Positions 1-9,768 of a stretch of DNA of 42,737 bases are shown here, piece after piece. Under the pieces are notes generated by a model. The model was not told where the DNA came from. It searched no databases and worked only from the letters and a program-made list of their open reading frames with translations. Position 1 is the stretch's first letter. The number at the start of each line of letters is the position of its first letter. The stretch spans positions 1-42,737 of the forward strand of contig JAUWPB010000006.1 in NCBI GenBank assembly GCA_030611805.1. Direction: 5' to 3'. The position numbers and the translations under genes were made by a program. This DNA comes from Nanobdellota archaeon. GTDB taxonomy: Archaea > Nanobdellota > Nanobdellia > Pacearchaeales > GW2011-AR1.

Positions 1-110
1 TAAAAAGAAAGTATGGAAGTTGTATTCTTAGCAAATCTTTTGCAACCCAGAAAAAAGAATTGTTGTTTAGAATAATTGCTTATAATATTGACAGGAAAAT
101 AATTCTATCT

Positions 111-140
111 GCTTTGGTGATTATAGGAATTCACCAAAGC
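111..140. other. Inverted repeat with perfect 10-bp arms
   Basis: GCTTTGGTGA-ttataggaat-TCACCAAAGC, at the frame 3/frame 1 switch of the TSP1 gene. Confidence 0.8.
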
Positions 141-231
141 CGGAATTATTATTGCGTACGAATATACCTTAGAAATTCCTAATCCAGGACATGGGGCAGA
201 TGAGATTTTAATTTCTATAGATGGTTTTACA

Positions 232-669
232 ATGACTTTACAGGAAGCAATAGATAATGATTTCCTTGTTGATGGTGCTCTGGCTCCGACACAAGAATAC
301 ACCACAGAAATTTCAGGGGCTTACCAGACTAGAAATGAGATTTATGTTTCTGTCGAAGGTGCTGAAATGAGTTTGCAAAATGCTGTTAATGGAGGAGAGT
401 TTTGTTGTGCTTGTGCTTTGACTACTTGTGTTGGAAACACCTGTAGTGATTTAGGGACTAATCAAATTTGTCAAGGAACTAAACCTGCTGTAGATGGGGG
501 ATGGAGCAGTTGGTCAGGATGGAGTGCTTGTTCTGTTTCATGTGGGGGTGGAACTCAAACAAGAACATGCACTAATCCGGTACCTTTGTGCGGGGGAGCA
601 GATTGCGCCGGAGCTTCTACAGAAACACAAAGTTGCAATACGCAGTCGTGTTGCCAGGGATTATTATGA
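232..669 (+). CDS. TSP1-domain ORF (central part of the split gene)
   Basis: [23 protein letters not shown] is the TSP1 signature; the open frame extends upstream to 127 without an ATG. Confidence 0.6.
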   Translation: MTLQEAIDNDFLVDGALAPTQEYTTEISGAYQTRNEIYVSVEGAEMSLQNAVNGGEFCCACALTTCVGNTCSDLGTNQICQGTKPAVDGGWSSWSGWSACSVSCGGGTQTRTCTNPVPLCGGADCAGASTETQSCNTQSCCQGLL

Positions 670-893
670 CTGGGCAGGAACTTGCAGTAGTTTTTGTGCA
701 AGTAAAGGGGGGAGTGCAGTGAGGATTGGGTATCATTTGGAGTTAAATACACCACCGCCATGTATAAATTCTTATGAAAGTTTTCAGACAGGGGGAGACG
801 GGGTAGAAGGTCATAAACATTGTTACAGTGCATTAATAAGATTTTTGACCTGTACCACTACAACAATGTGTCGCTGTTCGTGCCCATAAAAAA

Positions 894-2264
894 TTATTTT
901 TTCAATTTTTCTTTAAGGATTTTTCTTGTTGTTTCAAAATCAGCCCTTTTATTTGATAACCTCATGACTTGTCCAATCAAGAAATTCAAAGATTCTTTTT
1001 TACCTGATTTGTAATCTTCAACAGCTTTTTTATTTTCTTTTATAATTTGTTTGCAGATTTTTTCTATTTCTTTTGTTCCTGAAATTTGAGAGTGTTCTTT
1101 AATTTTTGGAGAGCTTGATTTTTCCTTCCAACTTCTTAAAATATCTTTTGCATTTAATTCAGTTATAAATCCCTTTTCAATCTTTTTAAGTAATTCGATA
1201 AAGTGTTCTGGTTTTATTTCAACATCTTCTAATTCTTTTTTATTATAATTCAGAACACTAAGAAGTTCTTCAGTTACCCAGCGAACTGCAAGTTTTGGAT
1301 TTGTTTTTTCAATTATTTTTTCAAAGAATTCCACAACCTCAAATTTTTTTGTTAAAACTTCTGCAGAGCTTTTTTTTATTTTATATTTTTTAATAAGTTT
1401 TTTCAATTTTTCATGAGGAGTTTCTGGTAATTCAGATTTTATTTTTTCTACCCTTGATTTTTCAATTTTAATTACTGGCAAGTCAGGTTCTGAAATAAAT
1501 CTGTAATCCTGAGCTTCTTCTTTTGTTCTCATTTTAATTGTAATTCCTTTGGTTTCCTCAAACATTCTTGTCTCTTGTATTTTGGGAAGTTCTTTTTGTT
1601 GTCTTTGAATTTCATAAGCAATTGCTGTTTTGATATTTTTCAAACTGTTTATATTTTTAATTTCAATTCTTTTTCCCCCTGAAACAGAAATATTCACGTC
1701 TGCTTTTATCCCGACGTTTTTATCAATTGCTTTTATATAATTTAAAGTTGATATTAATTGTTTTAACCATGCAATCACTTCTTCAGAATTTTTGAAATCT
1801 GGTTCTGTTACAATTTCTATTAATGGGCTTCCGGAACGATTATAATCTATTTCTCCTGTTTTTGGATTCCATGCAGCAGGATCTTCTTCAAGATGTGCTT
1901 CTGTAATTTTTATCCCTAAAAATTTTCCTTTTTCTCCAACAGGAATTGCGTAAGGTCCTGAAATTGTATTTTGATAACCTTTTGGCAAGTCAGGCCAGTC
2001 ATAATGTTTTCTGGCCCATACAAGTTTTTTATTTATTTTACATCCCAATATCAGTGCAATTTGAATTACTTTATTCATTGCTTTTTTATTTGGCAATAGT
2101 GGTTTAGCGCCCGGCATTCCGCAGCATGTTGGGCAGATATTTGTGTTTGGTTTTGAATATTTTAGACCGTGTTCTGATTTACATTTGCAGAAAAGTTTTT
2201 CATTACTTACAATATAACCATGAATCTCTAAACCTATTTTTGTCATATTAATAAAAAGAAACAA
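894..2264 (-). CDS. gatB: Asp-tRNA(Asn)/Glu-tRNA(Gln) amidotransferase subunit B
   Basis: GLEIHGYIVSNEKLFCKC...NICPTCCGMPGAKP, DYNRSGSPLIEIVTEPD, KADVNISV; full-length GatB. Confidence 0.95.
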   Translation of the reverse strand: MFLFINMTKIGLEIHGYIVSNEKLFCKCKSEHGLKYSKPNTNICPTCCGMPGAKPLLPNKKAMNKVIQIALILGCKINKKLVWARKHYDWPDLPKGYQNTISGPYAIPVGEKGKFLGIKITEAHLEEDPAAWNPKTGEIDYNRSGSPLIEIVTEPDFKNSEEVIAWLKQLISTLNYIKAIDKNVGIKADVNISVSGGKRIEIKNINSLKNIKTAIAYEIQRQQKELPKIQETRMFEETKGITIKMRTKEEAQDYRFISEPDLPVIKIEKSRVEKIKSELPETPHEKLKKLIKKYKIKKSSAEVLTKKFEVVEFFEKIIEKTNPKLAVRWVTEELLSVLNYNKKELEDVEIKPEHFIELLKKIEKGFITELNAKDILRSWKEKSSSPKIKEHSQISGTKEIEKICKQIIKENKKAVEDYKSGKKESLNFLIGQVMRLSNKRADFETTRKILKEKLKK

Positions 2265-2314
2265 GGTTTATAATATTTTTCAGAAGAAAAATGTGGGGTT
2301 AAAAATTAATTAAT

Positions 2315-3091
2315 TTATTCTAAAGGCACTTTTAATTTTTCAAGCAATCCTAAAAAACTTTTTGATTCGGCTTTATGATTTTTCCAATCATTTACAACTT
2401 CATTAAAATAATTTTTATTTAAACCAATATTTTCAGATAAACTTTTAATGTCATAACAATCATTAACTAACCTCAATAAAGCTATCTTTTTAGGAGATAC
2501 TTCTAAAGACCTTGAAGTAATTTCGTTTCTTAATTTTCTTGAAAAATTTCTTAGAGATTTTACAGAAACTTCTTTTGGAGTCCATATATTATATTTTTCT
2601 GAAAATAAAAGGGCTCTGTGAAGTTTAGTTACAACTAAATCCTCCGGACTTAAAACTCCATAATTAAGCCCCTCTTTTGAAATAGTTCTTTGATTAGAAA
2701 TTTCTCTTCCTAAAGAATTTTTGATTCTCTCAAAATAATTTTTTGAGAACCTAGGGTGTTGTATTAAAAATGAATCTTTTTTATTTCCAAAAGTAATTTC
2801 AAAAACCTGCCCTTTCTTATGAAAATTTATGTTATAATTTTGATTTTTTAAATAACTAACTAAAGGCTTACATAACTCTTTAAATTCAGATATACATCCT
2901 TTCCAATACAAAGTAAAATCTAAATCAATAGTTCCTCTATGCAATCTTTCTGGAATATAACTCTGCACAGCCATACCTCCAGCTATTCTCCCGGCAGTTT
3001 TCCCTTTCAATTTGTTAATTGCTATAATAGAATCTTTAACTATTGTATCTTCTAATTTATGTTGAGTTAAATGGAATGGTTTCATTATCAA
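2315..3091 (-). CDS. AbiEii/AbiGii-like nucleotidyltransferase-fold protein
   Basis: AGGMAVQSYIPERLHRGTIDLDFTL (GG..A...R.T.DxDF) and SPEDLVVTKLHRA motif. Confidence 0.65.
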   Translation of the reverse strand: MIMKPFHLTQHKLEDTIVKDSIIAINKLKGKTAGRIAGGMAVQSYIPERLHRGTIDLDFTLYWKGCISEFKELCKPLVSYLKNQNYNINFHKKGQVFEITFGNKKDSFLIQHPRFSKNYFERIKNSLGREISNQRTISKEGLNYGVLSPEDLVVTKLHRALLFSEKYNIWTPKEVSVKSLRNFSRKLRNEITSRSLEVSPKKIALLRLVNDCYDIKSLSENIGLNKNYFNEVVNDWKNHKAESKSFLGLLEKLKVPLE

Positions 3092-3203
3092 ACATCTATT
3101 TTTTAAGCATATTTAAATCTTTCTATTATGTAACTCCTATTAAGTTATAACCAATCTCAATCAAAGTCGTAACATTTATAACTTTCATTATATAATTAAA
3201 TCT

Positions 3204-3614
3204 ATGAAAAAAGAGGCAAAAAAAGGGGCTAAGAACCACAAAACAATTAATCCTATTTTTAGAATCCCAAAAACAGCCGGACAAAAAGCAGCAGACTGGA
3301 TTGCCAAATGGGCAGGGAGTTGGACTTTTATAATTGGGTTTTTTATTTTTATAGGAATTTGGATGGGGACGAATGGGATTTTTGTTTTGAAATATATTAA
3401 GGGAGATTTGGTTGATCTTTATCCATTTATTTTATTAAATTTAGCTTTGTCGTGTTTGGCGGCTATTCAAGCTCCTGTTATTTTAATGAGCCAGAATAGA
3501 CAAGTTCAGAGAGATAGAATAAAAGCAGAATTTGATTATAAGATAAATAGAAAAGCAGAGCAGGAAATTAGAGAAATAAGAAATTTGTTGTTGAGGAAGA
3601 GGTATAAGAAGTGA
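3204..3614 (+). CDS. DUF1003 family membrane protein
   Basis: WIAKWAGSWTFIIGFFIFIGIWMGTN...YPFILLNLALSCLAAIQAPVILMSQNRQVQRDR is typical of DUF1003. Confidence 0.85.
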   Translation: MKKEAKKGAKNHKTINPIFRIPKTAGQKAADWIAKWAGSWTFIIGFFIFIGIWMGTNGIFVLKYIKGDLVDLYPFILLNLALSCLAAIQAPVILMSQNRQVQRDRIKAEFDYKINRKAEQEIREIRNLLLRKRYKK

Positions 3615-4529
3615 TTAATCTCTGGTTTTAAAATAATCAATTGTTTCTTTTAATCCTTTTTCTAAACCATAATCTAATTGCCAACCGGAATTAATTAATT
3701 TAGTTGCATCAAGACAACTCCTCATCTGCTCACCTTTAATTATTGGACCATAGAGTTCTTTAACATCTGAATTCATCCCATCCACAATTTTTCTAAAAAT
3801 TTCATTAACACTAGTTTCTTTTCCAGTACCTACATTGAAAATTCCTGAAAGATTCAAAGCTAAAATGTTCGCTTTAACAACATCCTTGACATAAATATAA
3901 TCTCTTGTCTGATTTCCTGAACCATTTATTATTGGTGTTCCACCAGAAAGAATTTTCTTTATAAAAATAGCTACAACTCCAGCCTCTCCTTTGCTGTTTT
4001 GCCTTGGCCCATAAACATTACTATATCTCAAAGATACAGAGTCTAAACCCTGAACATTCTTGTAAAAATTCAGATATTTTTCTATTGATAATTTTGCTAT
4101 TCCATATGGAGACATTGGAACTTTTTTCTCTGTTTCAGGTGTTGGAATTTTACAATCATCTCCATAAATCGCCCCCCCTGTAGAAGAAAAAATTATTTTT
4201 TTAACATCATATTTAACACAACAATTTAAAATATTAAGAGTTCCGCTAATATTTATATCTGCATCTTCTATGGGGTTTTTAATAGATTCTCTCACATTCA
4301 TTTGCGCTGCCAAATGAAAAACATAATCTGGCTCCTCTTTTTCAAAAATCTCTGAAATTTTCTCGTCCCTTATATCTGTTTCACAAAATTTTGCCTTATT
4401 ATTTAAATTCTTTTTGTTTCCTGTTGACAAATTATCTATAACTATTGTTTCCAATCCTTTATCAACAAGAGTATCAACCAGCCAAGAACCAATAAAACCC
4501 GCACCACCAGTCACTAATACTTTTGCCAT
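3615..4529 (-). CDS. NAD-dependent epimerase/dehydratase, UDP-glucose 4-epimerase-like
   Basis: VTGGAGFIGSWLVDTL, YGIAKLSIEKY (YxxxK), extended SDR organisation. Confidence 0.85.
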   Translation of the reverse strand: MAKVLVTGGAGFIGSWLVDTLVDKGLETIVIDNLSTGNKKNLNNKAKFCETDIRDEKISEIFEKEEPDYVFHLAAQMNVRESIKNPIEDADINISGTLNILNCCVKYDVKKIIFSSTGGAIYGDDCKIPTPETEKKVPMSPYGIAKLSIEKYLNFYKNVQGLDSVSLRYSNVYGPRQNSKGEAGVVAIFIKKILSGGTPIINGSGNQTRDYIYVKDVVKANILALNLSGIFNVGTGKETSVNEIFRKIVDGMNSDVKELYGPIIKGEQMRSCLDATKLINSGWQLDYGLEKGLKETIDYFKTRD

Positions 4530-4570
4530 ATAAAATTGTCAAAAAGAAGATTTATAAAATTTATCTATCA

Positions 4571-5845
4571 CTACTCTAACCTATTATTCAATTCATGACG
4601 AACATTCTCTAACATTTTTTTCTTCACAATTTCTTTATCTTTTGCCCATTCTTTATGCCCTAAAATCCAGCCCAACTTAATCAAGGCTGTTTCACTTAAC
4701 ATATCCTCTAAATAGATAATTCCGGTTTTCATTAATTCCCTTCCGTTAGAATAAACCAATGGGTCAAGCCGCCCATAAATAGTCTGGGCAGCAGCGCAAA
4801 TAATTAATCCTTTTTCCTGAGCTTCTTTAAGTTTTTTTATCCAGCTTTTTCTTGCCCTTTTTGTGGGGGCATGTCCAAGTCCGCTCATTTCTAAAATAAT
4901 TCCTTTATATTTTTTCTTCAGATAAAAATCCAGAATTTCAGGGTCTTGCCCGGGATAAACTTTAACTAAAGCAACTTTGTCTTCAAATTTAACATCAAGT
5001 TTTACCTTACTTTTATTTCTTAAATTATAATCTGAAATCATTACTATGCTATCAGAGAAAATTTTAGCAAAAGGTTTGGCATTAACAGTTTTAAAAGCAT
5101 CTCTTTTTGAAGAGTGCATTTTTCTAACTTTAGTTCCAGGCATGGCATGACAAAAATCATCATTTGAGGAAGCGTGTCCGACAAGCATAACTTCTGCAAT
5201 ATCTGAAATTGCTGCCAGAGTACTGCATTGTAAATTTAAATTAGCGTCGCTACTTGCCCGGTCAATACTTCTTTGACTGTATGTTAAGACAACTGGTTTA
5301 TTTAAATTTTTGAGAAAAAAACTCAAGGCAGCAGAGGTGTAATGTAAAAAGTCAGTTCCATGAGTGATGATTAATCCTTTTATGTTTGAATCATTCAAGA
5401 GTTTTTCAGCAACTCGTGCAATTTTCTGCCAGTCTTTAAAATCCATATCTTCTGAGGCTTTCATAAATGGGATTTCAATTTTCACAACATTAACTTTTTC
5501 AAAAATTCCCGGATAATATTTAAACAAACTCTCTGGGGAATCAAGCCAGTCAACTCCTCCTTTTTTAGGATTTAAACGTGCAGCAATTGTTCCGCCTGTA
5601 ATAATCATTGCAATATTTGGTTTATCTTTGTCTTTTTTTATTACAATATCTTCCTTTTTTTCTAAACCTTTTTCAATAAACTTAATCTCTAAAATATCTT
5701 TTTTATTAAATCCAATATTATAACCTGAATCTAATTTAAGCAAAATAATTCCTGGTTCAGGGTTTTCTAAAAGAATTCCAGTATATGTCTTTTTAACCAA
5801 AACAACTTTAATTTTATCCCCTGATTTATGGCTCTGTTTTTCCAT
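4571..5845 (-). CDS. gatD: Glu-tRNA(Gln) amidotransferase subunit D
   Basis: N-terminal GatD domain plus asparaginase domain (IITGGTIAARLNPKKGGVDW, ITHGTDFLHYTSAAL). Confidence 0.93.
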   Translation of the reverse strand: MEKQSHKSGDKIKVVLVKKTYTGILLENPEPGIILLKLDSGYNIGFNKKDILEIKFIEKGLEKKEDIVIKKDKDKPNIAMIITGGTIAARLNPKKGGVDWLDSPESLFKYYPGIFEKVNVVKIEIPFMKASEDMDFKDWQKIARVAEKLLNDSNIKGLIITHGTDFLHYTSAALSFFLKNLNKPVVLTYSQRSIDRASSDANLNLQCSTLAAISDIAEVMLVGHASSNDDFCHAMPGTKVRKMHSSKRDAFKTVNAKPFAKIFSDSIVMISDYNLRNKSKVKLDVKFEDKVALVKVYPGQDPEILDFYLKKKYKGIILEMSGLGHAPTKRARKSWIKKLKEAQEKGLIICAAAQTIYGRLDPLVYSNGRELMKTGIIYLEDMLSETALIKLGWILGHKEWAKDKEIVKKKMLENVRHELNNRLE

Positions 5846-5879
5846 GATAAATAAAAAGAAAGGGTGTATAAAAATGTTA

Positions 5880-6467
5880 TTAAATTTTTGATATTCTTAA
5901 CAGTTCTTTTAATGCAATTGGGAGTTCTTTAATCTTACTGCTTTCATCAAAATGTCCTTTGTTTTTTTCAATAATAACTTTAGCAGATAATTTTTCTTTA
6001 AAAAGTTCTTTATTAGTCAAAGGAACATAAGGGTCATTATCTGATAGTATGCAGACAAATTTATCTGTATGTGATTTTACTTTAACCCAATCAATCGGGG
6101 TGTCAACCCATGGTCTTACAATTTCTATAACTTCTTCACTTTCTTCCTCAATAGTTTGTTTATCTAAATGCATCCATGGAGCAATAAAAATAACTCCTCC
6201 AATTTTAATATTATTATCCAAAGTTTCCAGATATCTTAAAACAGCTTGACAGCCAATACTATGTCCTATAAAATATGTATTTTTATCAGGATTTATTGCA
6301 ATTTCCTTTATCTTTGAAACCCAGGGTTTTATCTTTGGTTTATCTGTGTCCGGCATTTCTGGAACTACAACGTCAAATCTTTTTTCTTCTAACTTTTTCT
6401 TTAACCATTTATGTAGGGGTTCTTTTGGGCTTCCTTCCCAACCATGAATAATAAAAACTCTTTTCAT
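5880..6467 (-). CDS. RBBP9/YdeN-type alpha/beta hydrolase
   Basis: VFIIHGWEGSPKEPLHKWLKKKLE, GHSIGCQAVLRYLE. Confidence 0.8.
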   Translation of the reverse strand: MKRVFIIHGWEGSPKEPLHKWLKKKLEEKRFDVVVPEMPDTDKPKIKPWVSKIKEIAINPDKNTYFIGHSIGCQAVLRYLETLDNNIKIGGVIFIAPWMHLDKQTIEEESEEVIEIVRPWVDTPIDWVKVKSHTDKFVCILSDNDPYVPLTNKELFKEKLSAKVIIEKNKGHFDESSKIKELPIALKELLRISKI

Positions 6468-6584
6468 AATAAAGATAAAATAAAAGAGTATAAAAAATTA
6501 ATGATTAAAAGAATTATAATGAGTTATGACTTCTTAAGAGTAACAGATAGAAAGATTTATAAAAGGCAAATTTGTTGAGAGAAC

Positions 6585-6848
6585 ATGGAAAGAAGTCCAA
6601 TGATACATAGAATTAATAAAGAAAATGGAATAGAAGATTATGCTAAAATGTTTAAACGAGGCGCTTTAATTTTTTGTTTATTATCTTCAATGTATTTTGG
6701 CCAAAGTGTCTTAAAAGGTTTAGGAGAAATTGAGAATCAGCAAATGGCAAGAGAAAGCGGAGTTCCTTCTGTTGAACAAAGTTATGTAGGTTATATGTGC
6801 TTAGGAGCCAAAAATCTTGCAGAAAAAGTCTATTCTATCTTAAAATAA
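6585..6848 (+). CDS. Small hypothetical protein with one predicted TM segment
   Basis: Hydrophobic RGALIFCLLSSMYFGQSVL; TATA-like TTTATAAAAG about 27 bp upstream of the ATG. Confidence 0.5.
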   Translation: MERSPMIHRINKENGIEDYAKMFKRGALIFCLLSSMYFGQSVLKGLGEIENQQMARESGVPSVEQSYVGYMCLGAKNLAEKVYSILK

Positions 6849-6943
6849 ACTTGAATTCTAAAACTTAATAGAGTAACATAAAATTTCTGCCAAAACATTT
6901 TTCTCTTAAAAAATATTATAAACCTTGTTTCTTTTTGTTTTAT

Positions 6944-8389
6944 ATGGATGAATTTGATTATGAAAAGTTGGGATTTAAGTGCGGGCTTGAAATCCATCAG
7001 CAATTAGATACTAAAAAGTTATTTTGTAATTGCCCTTCTTTGTTAAGAAGAGATGAACCTGATTTTGAAATTAGAAGAAAATTACACGCTGTTGCCGGAG
7101 AGTCAGGCGAAATTGACAAGGCCGCGATTTATCAGGCATCTTTGGATAAGGAATTTGTTTATCAGGGATATGATTCTACTTGTTTAGTTGAGTTGGACGA
7201 GGAGCCGCCGCATGAGATAAATAAAGAAGCTTTGAAAATTGCATTGCAGATAGCGTGTTTGTTAAATTGCAAAGTTGTCCCAATAACTCAGGTCATGAGA
7301 AAGGTTGTTATTGATGGCTCCACTACTTCTGGATTTCAAAGAACTGTTTTAATTGCGAGAGACGGTTATTTAGAAACAGAGCAAGGGAGAGTTGGAATTG
7401 ATTATATTTATTTAGAGGAAGATGCTGCGAGGATTGTTGAGAGAGAGAGAGGCAAGGCAGTTTATAAGTTAGATAGATTGGGTATTCCTCTTGTGGAGAT
7501 TGTTACTGCACCTGATGTGAAAACTCCTGAACAGGCGAAAGAGGTTGCACTTGAGATTGGAGATGTTTTAAGAAGTGTTAAAGTTCGAAGAGGGATTGGC
7601 ACAATTAGACAGGATGTTAATGTTTCTGTTCGGGGAGAAAACAGAGTTGAAATTAAAGGAATGCAGGATATGAATGTTTTTATTAAAGCAATTGAAAATG
7701 AGATTGAACGGCAGGTAAAATTATCTGATGATAAAAAACCTGTGAAGATGGAAGTGCGAAATGTTTTGCCTGATGCTACGACAAAATTTATGAGGCCTCT
7801 TCCGGGAAGTGCGAGAATGTATCCTGAAACTGATTTGCCTTTGTTAAAAATCTCCAGAAATTTTATCAATGATGTTAAAAAAACTTTACCAAAATTAAGA
7901 AGTGATATTGAAAAAGAGTTGAAAAGTAAGGGGTTAAATCAGGAGATGATTAAATTATTGTTTAAGCAGAATAAACTTGAAGAGTTTAGAGAACTCTTAG
8001 AGGTTATGGATGAGCCGCAATTAATTGGGAAGATTCTTTTGATTTTTCCAAAGGAGATCGCAAGGCACGAGAAAATATCTCTTGCAAAATCAGACAAAAT
8101 TTTGAATAAGGATATTTTAATTTTTATTGTTGAATCATTGAAAAAAAAGAAGATTTCTGAAGCGCAGATTAAACATGTTTTGGAAAGAATTATTAAAGGA
8201 GAGGATTTTAAAGAGGCTGTTGTGTTTGAAAAACAAGATATTAATGTTATTGAGGAAAAAATTATGAAGATAATGAAGGGTAAGCCAGGGCTTTCAGAAA
8301 AAGCTTATATGGGTTTGATAATGAAAGAGTTTAAAGGAAAGATAGACGGGAAAAAGGCCGTGGAAATTATTGGGAAGTATGTGAAGTGA
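6944..8389 (+). CDS. gatE: Glu-tRNA(Gln) amidotransferase subunit E
   Basis: YEKLGFKCGLEIHQQLDTKKLFCNCPS; ORF track starts at TTG 6935, but ATG 6944 is preferred. Confidence 0.95.
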   Translation: MDEFDYEKLGFKCGLEIHQQLDTKKLFCNCPSLLRRDEPDFEIRRKLHAVAGESGEIDKAAIYQASLDKEFVYQGYDSTCLVELDEEPPHEINKEALKIALQIACLLNCKVVPITQVMRKVVIDGSTTSGFQRTVLIARDGYLETEQGRVGIDYIYLEEDAARIVERERGKAVYKLDRLGIPLVEIVTAPDVKTPEQAKEVALEIGDVLRSVKVRRGIGTIRQDVNVSVRGENRVEIKGMQDMNVFIKAIENEIERQVKLSDDKKPVKMEVRNVLPDATTKFMRPLPGSARMYPETDLPLLKISRNFINDVKKTLPKLRSDIEKELKSKGLNQEMIKLLFKQNKLEEFRELLEVMDEPQLIGKILLIFPKEIARHEKISLAKSDKILNKDILIFIVESLKKKKISEAQIKHVLERIIKGEDFKEAVVFEKQDINVIEEKIMKIMKGKPGLSEKAYMGLIMKEFKGKIDGKKAVEIIGKYVK

Positions 8390-8436
8390 AAAGATAGATT
8401 AAAAGAATTTAAATATTAACAAAATAAAGAAATAAT

Positions 8437-9738
8437 ATGAAACTGAATTTAAAAAACAGGATTTTAATCAAGGAAGTTTTTGAGGGCAGGAAAAATAAAG
8501 CAGAGATTGCCGGATGGGTGCATAATACCCGGGAGTTGGGAAAAATAAAGTTCCTTCTTTTAAGAGATGTTTCTGGATTGATTCAGGTTACTGCTGTGAA
8601 AGGAAAAGTTAGGGAAGATATTTTTAAAATTCTTGACAAGATTCCAAGAGAATCTGTTGTGCATATTAAAGGGATTGTTAAAGATTCAAAACAGGCGCCT
8701 GGGGGAAAAGAGATTGTTCCGGATGAGATTGAAATTATTAGCAAGGCAGAAGATTTGCCGATTGATGTTTCTGAACATTCAAAGACAGAATTGCCGAAGA
8801 GACTGGATTATCGGTTTTTGGATTTGCATAGGACAAGGACTCAGGCGATTTTTAAAATTCAGTCCACGATTGGGTCTTCGTTTAAGAATTATTTTGTGGA
8901 CAAGGGTTTTACTGATGTGCATTTGCCTTCGCTGATTAGCACAAGTTCTGAAGGCGGAACTGAGTTGTTTGAGGTAAATTATTTTAATAAGAAAGTGTAT
9001 CTTGCGCAGAGTCCTCAGTTGTATAAGCAGATGCTTGCGTGCGCAATGGAGAATATTGTGACTATTGCTCCTGTTTGGAGAGCAGAAAAGCACAACACTG
9101 TTCGGCATGTGAATGAGTGTCGGCAGATGGATATTGAAATGGCTTTTGCAGATGCGAAAATTGTTTTGAAGGAGATGGAGGGAGTTGTAAAACATATTGT
9201 TGGGGAAGTTATTAAGAAAAATAAGGCAGAGTTGGATTTGCTTGGGGTTAAATTGAAAGTGCCGAAGATAAAGTATATGACATTTAAGGAAGTTGCTGAA
9301 CTGATGAAAAAGCAGAAGGTTGAGATGAAAGATGATGATTTGACAGGGGAAGCAGAGAGAAAGCTTGACGAGTTGTTTTCAGACACAATGGTTTTTGTTT
9401 ATGACTGGCCTATGAAAGGGAAGCCATTTTATATTATGCCCAAGGGAGAAGATTCAAATGCAAGGTTGAGCGAGGGTTTTGATGCTATTTACAAAGGAAT
9501 GGAAATTTGTTCTGGAGGACAGAGGATTCATATTCCTGAACTTTTGGAAAAGATGCTGAAGGCAAATGGTTTGAATCCAAAAGATTTCAAAAGTTATATT
9601 GATAGTTTTAGATTTGGCGCTCCGCCTCATGCAGGATGGAGTATTGGAATTGAAAGATTTACATACGCACTTCTTGAACTGCCGAATATCAGAGAAGCGT
9701 GTTTGTTTCCGAGAGACAGAGACAGACTTACTCCGTAG
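8437..9738 (+). CDS. aspS: Aspartyl-tRNA synthetase, archaeal, probably non-discriminating
   Basis: Class II motifs (FKNYFVDKGFTDVHLPSL, APVWRAEKHNTVRH, GWSIGIERFTYALLELPNIREACLFPRDRDRLTP); N-terminal OB fold. Confidence 0.95.
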   Translation: MKLNLKNRILIKEVFEGRKNKAEIAGWVHNTRELGKIKFLLLRDVSGLIQVTAVKGKVREDIFKILDKIPRESVVHIKGIVKDSKQAPGGKEIVPDEIEIISKAEDLPIDVSEHSKTELPKRLDYRFLDLHRTRTQAIFKIQSTIGSSFKNYFVDKGFTDVHLPSLISTSSEGGTELFEVNYFNKKVYLAQSPQLYKQMLACAMENIVTIAPVWRAEKHNTVRHVNECRQMDIEMAFADAKIVLKEMEGVVKHIVGEVIKKNKAELDLLGVKLKVPKIKYMTFKEVAELMKKQKVEMKDDDLTGEAERKLDELFSDTMVFVYDWPMKGKPFYIMPKGEDSNARLSEGFDAIYKGMEICSGGQRIHIPELLEKMLKANGLNPKDFKSYIDSFRFGAPPHAGWSIGIERFTYALLELPNIREACLFPRDRDRLTP

Positions 9739-9768
9739 GTTTTTAAATTAAGATTTCTTGAGGAAGTT

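Larger units (their letters stand above)
90..889 (+). pseudogene. Secreted/surface protein with thrombospondin type-1 repeat, split over three reading frames (possible pseudogene, sequencing indels or recoding)
   Basis: Frame 3 from ~90 reads [14 protein letters not shown] (signal-peptide-like); frame 1 from 127 reads [33 protein letters not shown]...[29 protein letters not shown] to the stop at 669; frame 2 continues [18 protein letters not shown]...MCRCSCP to 889. Confidence 0.6.

Noticed and set aside
494-649. 5' part of the 494-889 ORF ([23 protein letters not shown]...)
   Set aside because: This part overlaps the TSP1 domain in another frame and is not protein-like; only the part after ~650 looks like real coding sequence.
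7462-7869. Long antisense ORF opposite gatE (135 aa)
   Set aside because: Shadow ORF on the complement of a clear gatE coding region; no recognisable domain and Ser/Phe/Leu-rich translation typical of antisense frames.
894-8389. gatB and gatE as a recent duplication
   Set aside because: They are ancient paralogues (GatB/GatE family) with different accessory domains and low similarity.
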